DNA of 7,766 bases from DASSWG01 sp041689995 (GTDB taxonomy: Bacteria > Bacteroidota > Bacteroidia > Flavobacteriales > Flavobacteriaceae), in the NCBI GenBank assembly GCA_041689995.1, contig JBDNFD010000145.1, positions 1 through 7,766 of the forward strand, in the 5' to 3' direction. The first letter of the stretch is position 1; every line of letters starts with the position of its first letter. Shown here piece by piece: positions 1-6,422 of the stretch. The position numbers and the translations under genes were made by a program. Under the pieces are notes generated by a model. It did no database searches. It was given only the letters and a program-made list of their open reading frames with translations, and had not been told where the DNA came from.

Positions 1-1
1 A

Positions 2-49
2 TTATTGGGGTTATTGGGTTATTGGGTTATTAGGTTATTGGTTATTAGG
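2..49. repeat. Degenerate TTATTGGG tandem array (about 6 units)
   Basis: Six head-to-tail copies of a 7- to 9-base unit with consensus TTATTGGG begin at 2, 11, 19, 27, 35 and 42. The units drift towards the right: the first has GGGG, two are exact TTATTGGG, then come TTATTAGG, a shortened TTATTGG and TTATTAGG. The array reaches the left window edge, so its true length is unknown. It touches the heptamer array at 51 and lies downstream of the last gene of the minus-strand operon. It has no coding potential, and its function is unknown. Confidence 0.85.
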
Positions 50-50
50 T

Positions 51-148
51 TATACATTATACATTATACATTATACATTATACATTATACATTATACATT
101 ATACATTATACATTATACATTATACATTATACATTAAACATTAAACAT
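51..148. repeat. (TATACAT)n heptamer tandem array, 12 perfect plus 2 variant copies
   Basis: Twelve perfect consecutive copies of TATACAT run from 51 to 134, followed by two copies of the variant TAAACAT (135-148). Read on the minus strand, this is ATGTTTA twice and then ATGTATA twelve times. It begins ten bases after the stop codon of the polysaccharide deacetylase gene, so operon transcripts would run into it. Perfect short-unit arrays of this size arise and change length by slipped-strand replication. No spacers or dyad symmetry are present, so it is neither a CRISPR array nor a hairpin terminator. Its role, if any, is unknown. Confidence 0.95.
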
Positions 149-158
149 TCTTGTGTTA

Positions 159-1007
159 TTACAAATTTATAACAGGAACTTTTCCCCAGTCAATCTTTTC
201 ATTTGCGGATTTGATGTCCACAAATTCAAAATCTTGCAACCAACGATCCAGTTTTTCTTCTGTTCGTTTTAAATTGACATAGGATTTAAATTTACGTGCC
301 CGCGAAAGTCCTTCGATCCTGGGTTGCCCGGCATCAAAATCGCGTGGATGAAAATAGGTCATCACGTAATCCGATTTTTCCGTCCATTTCTTGATCAGTG
401 AATACGGATATAATCGAAAATATCCTCCTCCTGAAAAAACTACTTTTTTATCGAAAGCTTTGACATAATTTAATGGCAATTCTTTTATATGTAAACCATT
501 GTAATTAATTATAGATGGTTTAGCAGCACCGTAAGTCGGAAAACCACCATGTGTTCTTGATGATGGAAAAACCGAGCAATCGATTTCGATTCCCAGTTCA
601 TGCAATATTTCAAAAGCCCATTTGTTGTTTTCCGTAATGGAAAAACCTGGAGCCCTGAAATAAAGCACTCTTTGACCCGAAAGGTCTTGCAAGGTTTTTA
701 TGGAATGCTCCACATCATTTTTAAATTCCTGTGGACTTTGTGAATACACTAGTTGATGCATTCGTGTATGCGAACCTATCTCGTAGCCTTTGTCCACGAT
801 CATTTTGATAATCTCAGGATATTTTTCTGCAACCCAACCCACGCAAAAGAAAGTAGCCGAAACTCCATTTCTCTCCAACTGTTCAAATATCCGATCCATG
901 TTTTTATGGATTCTACTCTCGAAATTCCCCCATTCCTTTTCGGATTGTGTGGATTCATTGTCCAAAATATGGAACCATTCTTCTATGTCGTAGGTAAGGA
1001 TATTCAT
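159..1007 (-). CDS. Polysaccharide deacetylase (NodB-like, DUF3473/XrtA-associated type)
   Basis: This 282-residue protein is a complete metal-dependent carbohydrate esterase of the NodB/CE4 fold, of the kind that removes N- or O-acetyl groups from polysaccharide. The start TYDIEEWFH (residues 5-13) matches the opening of the subgroup annotated with exosortase/EPS loci, with D7 the likely catalytic base. ATFFCVGWVAEKYPE (51-65) is the usual core strand and helix. SHTRMH (79-84) supplies the two metal-binding histidines H80 and H84, FRAPGFS (117-123) is motif 3, and YFHPRDFD (218-225) carries the late catalytic histidine H220. There is no signal peptide, so it probably acts in the cytoplasm or at the inner membrane face on lipid-linked precursor. 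It is the last gene of the operon, and its ATG follows the sulfotransferase stop by four bases. A deacetylase next to sulfotransferases would fit N-deacetylation followed by N-sulfation, but the substrate is inferred. The family is confident; the exact substrate is not. Confidence 0.9.
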   Translation of the reverse strand: MNILTYDIEEWFHILDNESTQSEKEWGNFESRIHKNMDRIFEQLERNGVSATFFCVGWVAEKYPEIIKMIVDKGYEIGSHTRMHQLVYSQSPQEFKNDVEHSIKTLQDLSGQRVLYFRAPGFSITENNKWAFEILHELGIEIDCSVFPSSRTHGGFPTYGAAKPSIINYNGLHIKELPLNYVKAFDKKVVFSGGGYFRLYPYSLIKKWTEKSDYVMTYFHPRDFDAGQPRIEGLSRARKFKSYVNLKRTEEKLDRWLQDFEFVDIKSANEKIDWGKVPVINL

Positions 1008-1011
1008 TATA

Positions 1012-1917
1012 TTATTCTTTCCATTTATCTAAAGAAACCCCCAATAAATGACTGGTTTTCTCTATGTCTTCCAAAAAATATTTCTTTAAATCATTTTTCA
1101 AACTATCTTCCAATTGGTCTTTAGCAAAAAAACCTTGTGCTATTTTTTCTAAATAGGCTCTTGGAATCAAAGACAACGCTGTGGTTCTAAGAGTATTGAC
1201 CATCTTTGAATTACGCGAAGAAATTAATTTTATCAGTTTATTTTTAGGTTTACCTGATGGACTATATTTTATTGAGACATCATAAGTTTTATAGGATTCC
1301 AAATCCATAAAATCCTCTATTTCACCTAAGACTTGTATCGGATTACGCTGTAAATCTTCAAACAAAACAACTTTTACTTTTGAAAAATTTTCTTGAAAAG
1401 CTCGAATCGCATCAGCATATAAACTACCATTTTTGTATGCCCACATCCAATCCCATCCATCTTTCATTCTTTTTTCTTCTTCTTCTAAAGCACGAGTAAA
1501 AGATAGTGGCTCCCTACCATCACGGACAAGGTTGTTGTAGGCGGAATAACAACGATCCAATGGATTCCGTATGGAAATAATAATTGGAACATCGCCCAAG
1601 GTTTTCTTTATTTCAGGAATAGTGTTTTTATAATAATAAAAGTAATCAGAACTAGCTTCGCCAATAGCGGAGTAGTTTCCGAGAGATGAAAAGAGTTCTA
1701 TATATTCCTCAAAACTTTTTACAATCTTTTCATCTACCGTGTTATCACCGATCCCTTTCTGTGGAAAATCAAGATGTAGGGAACTAAAGTATTTTGGTTC
1801 TTTCTTTTTGGAAAAACCTATTTGGGGATGTTGTTTTAAATAGTGATAAATAGAAGTCGTTCCACAACGAGCCACTCCTACAATAAGAAAATTTGGTCTC
1901 AGGCTGTGATTATTCAT
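1012..1917 (-). CDS. PAPS-dependent carbohydrate sulfotransferase (complete)
   Basis: This 301-residue protein belongs to the sulfotransferase superfamily, closest in pattern to the heparan-sulfate N-/O-sulfotransferase-like bacterial group. It should transfer sulfate from PAPS to a sugar hydroxyl or amine. The 5'-phosphosulfate loop is GVARCGTTSIYHYL (14-27), with Arg17 where many family members have a catalytic Lys. The 3'-phosphate-binding motif is SIRNPLDRCYSAY (115-127). VKVVLFEDLQRNP (181-193) is the conserved late strand and helix typical of the family. There is no signal peptide or membrane segment, so it acts in the cytoplasm, where PAPS is available. Its ATG lies inside the end of the upstream glycosidase-like gene (8-base overlap), suggesting translational coupling. 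The deacetylase gene follows after four bases. It is a second, different sulfotransferase from the one at the right edge. The acceptor sugar and position cannot be read from the sequence. Confidence 0.92.
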   Translation of the reverse strand: MNNHSLRPNFLIVGVARCGTTSIYHYLKQHPQIGFSKKKEPKYFSSLHLDFPQKGIGDNTVDEKIVKSFEEYIELFSSLGNYSAIGEASSDYFYYYKNTIPEIKKTLGDVPIIISIRNPLDRCYSAYNNLVRDGREPLSFTRALEEEEKRMKDGWDWMWAYKNGSLYADAIRAFQENFSKVKVVLFEDLQRNPIQVLGEIEDFMDLESYKTYDVSIKYSPSGKPKNKLIKLISSRNSKMVNTLRTTALSLIPRAYLEKIAQGFFAKDQLEDSLKNDLKKYFLEDIEKTSHLLGVSLDKWKE

Positions 1918-3031
1918 TTTTTTTCAAATTTTTCCCCCAGAAATTTCCCAAGATCTCCGTGGCACTGTTTTGATGCTCTTTTTTCAAAAGTCTCGAATTT
2001 GTATCATTGGATTCTGGCTCCATTTCATAATCCCAACCCTGCCAACCATTGAAAGAAAAGTAGGCCCAAGCAATATCGTTGTCTTCAAAAATGGACAATA
2101 CATCTTCGAGATATTGATCCCTTCCTTCCGCCCAGCGAACAACACTGAATTCACCTGCAAAAAAATAGTTTGCGTTATTTTTTCGACCCCAATCGGTGGC
2201 GACATGTACCGCTTTTTCCAGTTCAACTTTGTCCCAATTTTTTAACCTTACCCTTCCGGGATATTCGTATTGATCTTGGTTCTTTCCAATTCCCTGATGT
2301 GTATATCTATGGGGCAAATAAAAATGAAAATTATAAATTATCCGATCATCTTCCCATTTTTCCCCCATATCGGCATAACCGCCGGGTCCGCCCCAAGGCC
2401 CTGGGGTGTATAAAATATATTTATTGCTCGTTTTGCGTATTGTTTTTACAATACGTTCAAAAAATGTATTCCAGTTAGAAGGTCGTTCGGACTTATTCCC
2501 TTTTCTAACAACAGGTTCCGCAATAAATTCATAGGCAATAACATTATTAAAACCATCAAAACGTTTTACAGTGGATTCAATATGTTTTAAACATTCAGCA
2601 AGATCGGTTTCGGAATTCCAAAATTCTTTATCTGTTTGATTGTATTCTATTTTTGGATTAATGGGAAAATCCGTCGTGCTAATCAAAATCTTAATATTGT
2701 TTTCTTCAGCCCATCCGATTATTTTTTCTGCCCAAACAAATGTATTTTCCGTGCTTTTCTGAGCGGATAATTTCTCAATTCTGGCAAATTTTCTAACCGA
2801 CAAACGAAGCCGAATCAGGTTTATGCCTTTTTCTGCCATATTTTGGATGGAAGTCTCGGTTACTTTATCCCGATCAACATGAGAAACAATCGTAATTCCC
2901 CTCCATGGCCATCCAGCTGGTTCTTCAGTGATTTCTGCTTTTTTTGATACATTCTCATTCGGGGCAGCATTCTTACATTGCAGTAATAATGCAAAAAAAC
3001 AGGAAAAAATCACATAGAGGATACTTTTCAT
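1910..3031 (-). CDS. GH5-like (clan GH-A) glycoside hydrolase lipoprotein, copy 2
   Basis: This 373-residue predicted lipoprotein has a TIM-barrel glycosidase pattern. A hydrophobic N-terminus (residues 4-18) ends at Cys19 in ALLLQC; Gln at -1 is unusual for a lipobox. The domain starts at GWPWRGITIVSHV (40-52). INLIRLRL (70-77) carries the early conserved Arg. AYEFIAEP (166-173) aligns with the clan motif YE-x-x-NEP, making E172 the acid/base, but with Ala171 in place of Asn. NFHFY (234-238) gives the His-x-Tyr pair, AGEF (292-295) gives nucleophile E294, and WAYFSFNGW (322-330) the terminal Trp. Roughly half or more of the residues match the lipoprotein encoded at 5280-6422. It probably trims or cleaves the polymer made by this locus, in the periplasm or at the outer membrane. 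The stop lies inside the next gene, and the ATG is three bases after the preceding GT stop. The substrate is unknown, and the GH5 assignment is by motif only. Confidence 0.82.
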   Translation of the reverse strand: MKSILYVIFSCFFALLLQCKNAAPNENVSKKAEITEEPAGWPWRGITIVSHVDRDKVTETSIQNMAEKGINLIRLRLSVRKFARIEKLSAQKSTENTFVWAEKIIGWAEENNIKILISTTDFPINPKIEYNQTDKEFWNSETDLAECLKHIESTVKRFDGFNNVIAYEFIAEPVVRKGNKSERPSNWNTFFERIVKTIRKTSNKYILYTPGPWGGPGGYADMGEKWEDDRIIYNFHFYLPHRYTHQGIGKNQDQYEYPGRVRLKNWDKVELEKAVHVATDWGRKNNANYFFAGEFSVVRWAEGRDQYLEDVLSIFEDNDIAWAYFSFNGWQGWDYEMEPESNDTNSRLLKKEHQNSATEILGNFWGKNLKKNE

Positions 3032-3034
3032 ATT

Positions 3035-4132
3035 TTAATTTTTAAGTGTCTTTCGAGCCAAGCTTAAATACTTTTCAATAATCAATTCCCAATTATAATA
3101 ATCTTTTGCCCGTTTCAAGGCACCGTTTCTCAAACTTTCAAAAGATTTAGATTCTATTTTTTGAAATAATTCTTTGACAGTCTGACGGGAATCAAAATAA
3201 AAACCATTTTCCCGAATCACTTCCTTATTAAAAATATTATCATGACAAACACACAAATTTGCAGAACCCATAGCCTCCAATAAAGAAGGATTTGTTCCAC
3301 CAACTGAATGGCCATGCCAATAACTTTTGCTTCCCGCTCTTAATAACTGTAGTTTTTCCTTATTATATATTCCACCAATAAAATGGAGGTGATCTGATTT
3401 TAGTTGAATTAATTTTTGAGAATGTGGCGTATTTAAATTACCAACTATAACCAATGGAAATTTTGCCCCACTATTCAAATAGCCTTCAATAATCATTTGC
3501 ACATTATTTTCAGGTTCCAATCTCGCTACCACCAAATGATATTCATTTAAACTATATGGCAAGTTGTGTTTCTTATAATCTTCCTCTTTTATTCCCCTTT
3601 CTATAAAAGGATTGAGGTAAGTACCATATTCAATGACAGTTGAATTATTCTTTCTGCCCAATTTTTCTTTAAAATACTTTTGAATACCAATGGAATCACA
3701 AACCAAATGCTTGGACAATGCGCTTGCCATCAGATACTGAGAATAGAACGTTGCCTTTTTCCACCAAATATATTTATCCCTTTTGAAACCTAATCCATCA
3801 GGATTAACCGCAATCACCCTTTTTTCCGATTCAAAAAATGGAATTAGCATAGCACCTCCCACCCCGCACATTAAAATAAAATCTGCATCCCATCTGATTG
3901 CTTTTTTCAAGCTTTCCCTATAAAAGCCTATAGGGTTTTGTGGTTTTGATTGTTTCGTTTTTTCTATTTTGATACCGAGATATTCTGGTTTTTCATAAGC
4001 CAATCCGTTGTCGCCAATGACCAAAACTTCCATTCCTTTTTTGACCATTCTTGTTGCAACTTCTTCTGCAAATGTTTCAAAACCTCCATGATTTGCTGGA
4101 ATGCCTCTTGTACCAATAATCGCAATTTTCAT
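3035..4132 (-). CDS. GT4 glycosyltransferase with DUF1972 N-terminal domain (rhamnosyltransferase-like)
   Basis: This 365-residue protein has the DUF1972 signature IGTRGIPANHGGFETF (6-21), found in GT4-type enzymes such as the streptococcal WchF/Cps2T rhamnosyltransferases. It would transfer a sugar from a nucleotide donor onto a growing lipid-linked oligosaccharide at the cytoplasmic membrane face. After the N-terminal Rossmann half come VNPDGLGFKRDKY (109-121), VVARLEPENN (201-210), which opens the C-terminal donor-binding domain, and HSVGGTNPSLLEAMG (275-289), the typical GT4 EAM-type donor-site motif with E287. Length and domain order are normal for the family. There is no signal peptide. 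It sits five bases after one GT gene and three bases before the second GH5-like gene. The DUF1972 assignment is strong. Rhamnose as donor is only suggested by characterised relatives. Confidence 0.92.
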   Translation of the reverse strand: MKIAIIGTRGIPANHGGFETFAEEVATRMVKKGMEVLVIGDNGLAYEKPEYLGIKIEKTKQSKPQNPIGFYRESLKKAIRWDADFILMCGVGGAMLIPFFESEKRVIAVNPDGLGFKRDKYIWWKKATFYSQYLMASALSKHLVCDSIGIQKYFKEKLGRKNNSTVIEYGTYLNPFIERGIKEEDYKKHNLPYSLNEYHLVVARLEPENNVQMIIEGYLNSGAKFPLVIVGNLNTPHSQKLIQLKSDHLHFIGGIYNKEKLQLLRAGSKSYWHGHSVGGTNPSLLEAMGSANLCVCHDNIFNKEVIRENGFYFDSRQTVKELFQKIESKSFESLRNGALKRAKDYYNWELIIEKYLSLARKTLKN

Positions 4133-4137
4133 AAAAT

Positions 4138-5271
4138 CTATTTGGTCACTATTTTGCTATATTCTCTACCTATATTTCTCCACGAAAAAGAATCTTTCAT
4201 CGTTATGATGGCATTTCTGCCAACTTGTTTCCGTGCTTCCACGTCCTCTCCCAACACTTTTTCCAATTGAAGCCTTAGATCCTGGAAATTTTCAGATTCA
4301 AACAAAAATCCATTTGAACCATTCTCGATAATTTCACGGTTTGGGTCGAGGTCGGAAGCAATTACTGGCAAGCCATAACTCATAGCCATTAATAACACCC
4401 CACTTTGAAATATTTTTCGATAGGGCAATATAATAAAATCCGATGCAGAAAAGTATAGGTTTCGCTTTTCATCACTGATATACTGGATATCCATAATAAT
4501 TTTATCGGCAATACCCAATTCATCAATAAGAGCTTGATAAGGCTCAAAACTATCCTTCCATGGACGACCCGCAATTATTAGGTATGTTTTATCTTTTTGT
4601 ACTTCATAAAATGCTTTTAATAACAGATCGAGCCCCTTTACTTGCTTAATTTGCCCGAAGAACAAAAAATAATCTGCATCGCTTTCCAATCCCAGCTTTT
4701 GACGGGCAGTTTTGCGATCTACCTTTGCTTCGGCCAATTCCAAGAATTCTCCATGTGGAATGATGTGAACCTTCTTTTGATCACTAAGTGCCGTATTCTC
4801 TCTCAAAATATTCAAAGAAAATCTATTATGGACAATTATTTGATTTATCAACTTATTCAATAAGATATTCTGTATAAAATTTTTGCCACTTCCGTCCAAA
4901 CTTTCAACATCGTGAATTATGGAATAAGTCCGGATCCCCCATAATTTGGCCATGGAATAAACAAATAAATTCAAATATGAATAGCTGAAAAGATGCAATA
5001 AAACCTGATCATGTCCTAATCTCTTAATAGCATAAAAGGCTTTTATGTATCCTTTAATAGTATTTTTTTTATTTTTAAAGTTATTAACTTCGTGGTTTTT
5101 AAATACACCTTTAAAACTATACTCTGTATTGCTAATTGTAAAGTTTGAATATCCTTGAACTTTTATTCCATTTTTCGCCAACCCCTTGGCTAGTTGTATA
5201 TCATAATAGTCCATACCTGCCTTTTGGCCCACAGGATCCACAATAGACAAAATTTTATATTCCTTCTCCAA
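4138..5271 (-). CDS. GT4 family glycosyltransferase
   Basis: This 377-residue GT-B-fold glycosyltransferase should add one sugar of the repeat unit at the inner face of the cytoplasmic membrane. The N-terminal domain opens with YKILSIVDPVGQKAGMDYYD (5-24) and includes SIIHDVESLDG (117-127). The C-terminal donor-binding domain begins near FLFFGQIKQVKGLDLLLKAF (202-221) with the usual LIIAGRP (231-237). The donor-site region is FQSGVLLMAMSYGLPVIAS (288-306). It lacks the acidic residues of the classic E-x7-E motif, as in the GT4 subgroup with an SGVLL pattern. E313 in NREII may partly substitute. No ATG is available near the 5' end: the chosen start is a TTG at 5271, eight bases after the GH5-like stop. 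A second TTG (5250) lies closer to a purine-rich AGAAGGA but would trim the first beta strand. The family is sure; the donor, acceptor and exact start are not. Confidence 0.88.
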   Translation of the reverse strand: MEKEYKILSIVDPVGQKAGMDYYDIQLAKGLAKNGIKVQGYSNFTISNTEYSFKGVFKNHEVNNFKNKKNTIKGYIKAFYAIKRLGHDQVLLHLFSYSYLNLFVYSMAKLWGIRTYSIIHDVESLDGSGKNFIQNILLNKLINQIIVHNRFSLNILRENTALSDQKKVHIIPHGEFLELAEAKVDRKTARQKLGLESDADYFLFFGQIKQVKGLDLLLKAFYEVQKDKTYLIIAGRPWKDSFEPYQALIDELGIADKIIMDIQYISDEKRNLYFSASDFIILPYRKIFQSGVLLMAMSYGLPVIASDLDPNREIIENGSNGFLFESENFQDLRLQLEKVLGEDVEARKQVGRNAIITMKDSFSWRNIGREYSKIVTK

Positions 5272-5279
5272 ACTTTTAC

Positions 5280-6422
5280 TTATTTATTTTTTGCCCAAAA
5301 AGATTTAAGCAATTTTTGGGTCTCGTTCGTGTTTTTATACAATGACTTTTGTTCTGTGGTGCGCTGTGCCGCTTCAAAATCTATTTTTTGCGTATAGGAC
5401 CATCCTTCCCAACCATTGAATGAAAAATAAGCCCAGCCAATATCATATTTTTCAAAAACAGATAGAAGGTCGGATAAATATTGGTCTTTCCCTTCTGCCC
5501 ATTTCACGGCACTGAATTCACCGGCAAAAAGATATTTCACATTTTCCTTTTTTGCCCAATCCATAATGATTTTTACTTTTTCTTCAAGCTGCTCCTTATC
5601 CCAATAAACAGATCTAATTTTCCCGGGATAGGTAGATTGTTCCTTATTTCTTTCTGTTCCTTGGTGGGTATAAAGGTGAGGTAGGTAAAAATGAAAATTA
5701 TAAATAATCTTTGGGTCATCAAATTTCTCGCCCATGTTATCATAACCATCTGGCCCTCCCCAAGGCCCAGGAGTATAGAGTAGATATTTATTGCTGACAC
5801 CTCTAACCGCATTGATAATACGTTGGAAAAAATTGTTCCATTGAGGTGGACTTATCGATCCTGTCAATGTTTTTAAAACGGGTTCCGCAATAAATTCATA
5901 AGCCACCACATTCGGAAAGTTATCGAAGGTCTTCACTAGCATTTCAATTCCTTCAAGGGCTTTATCGAGGTCATTTTGTGAATTCCAAAACTTGCTACTT
6001 GTCTGATTATAATTTTGGTTATCGACAATAGGAAAATTCGTGTAGCTTATCAGCACAAGAATTCCATATTTATCGCACCATTCAATTACTTGTTTGGACC
6101 AGCTTACGGTACTTTGAATGCTTTGTTCTATATCAACTTTATTCTTTTTGGCAAACTTTGGAAAATCCAATCGGAGCCGAACCAAATTGACCCCCATTTC
6201 CGCCAATTCTTCGATGCTTTTTTCAGTTACTTCTTCGCGATTAACATGGGACACAATGGTTATCCCTCTCCATGGCCAGCCTGGAGGAGCTGTTTGTGGT
6301 TGATCTGTTTTCTCAGTTGTTAGTGAACCTTCGTCCGTATTTTCTGATTGATTGGAATATTCTTTACAAGAACTGACAAAACTCAACAACAAAAAAAGGA
6401 GGAATGCAGAAAAATATTTCAT
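5280..6422 (-). CDS. GH5-like (clan GH-A) glycoside hydrolase lipoprotein, copy 1
   Basis: This 380-residue predicted lipoprotein is paralogous to the one at 1910-3031. I start it at the ATG at 6422 because MKYFSAFLLFLLLSFVSSC is a classic short signal peptide with lipobox VSSC (Cys19), matching the start of the paralog. A longer reading from TTG 6626 would bury the signal peptide 68 residues in. A Ser/Thr/Glu/Gln-rich linker (20-47) precedes the barrel. Domain landmarks are GWPWRGITIVSHV (48-60), NLVRLRL (79-85), AYEFIAEP (174-181, acid/base E180), YTPGPWGGPDGY (216-227), NFHFY (242-246), AGEF (300-303, nucleophile E302) and GWAYFSFNGW (329-338). As in the paralog, the Asn expected before the acid/base Glu is Ala (A179). 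It probably acts on the locus's own polysaccharide in the periplasm or at the outer membrane. The GT4 gene follows after eight bases. Substrate and activity are unproven. Confidence 0.83.
   Translation of the reverse strand: MKYFSAFLLFLLLSFVSSCKEYSNQSENTDEGSLTTEKTDQPQTAPPGWPWRGITIVSHVNREEVTEKSIEELAEMGVNLVRLRLDFPKFAKKNKVDIEQSIQSTVSWSKQVIEWCDKYGILVLISYTNFPIVDNQNYNQTSSKFWNSQNDLDKALEGIEMLVKTFDNFPNVVAYEFIAEPVLKTLTGSISPPQWNNFFQRIINAVRGVSNKYLLYTPGPWGGPDGYDNMGEKFDDPKIIYNFHFYLPHLYTHQGTERNKEQSTYPGKIRSVYWDKEQLEEKVKIIMDWAKKENVKYLFAGEFSAVKWAEGKDQYLSDLLSVFEKYDIGWAYFSFNGWEGWSYTQKIDFEAAQRTTEQKSLYKNTNETQKLLKSFWAKNK

Noticed and set aside
2..49. G-quadruplex in the TTATTGGG array
   Set aside because: Only three runs of three or more G are visible (7-10, 16-18, 24-26); later units have GG. 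The array continues off the window, so a four-run element cannot be claimed.
51..148. CRISPR-like appearance of the regular repeats
   Set aside because: The units are seven bases long and directly adjacent, with no unique spacers and no cas genes nearby; it is a simple tandem repeat.
753..1124. Plus-strand open frame of 123 codons across the deacetylase and sulfotransferase junction
   Set aside because: It lies antisense to two well-supported genes with clear family motifs, and its translation has no recognisable domain.
4389..4574. Small minus-strand open frame inside the GT4 gene
   Set aside because: It is a shadow in another frame of a strongly supported GT4 coding region.
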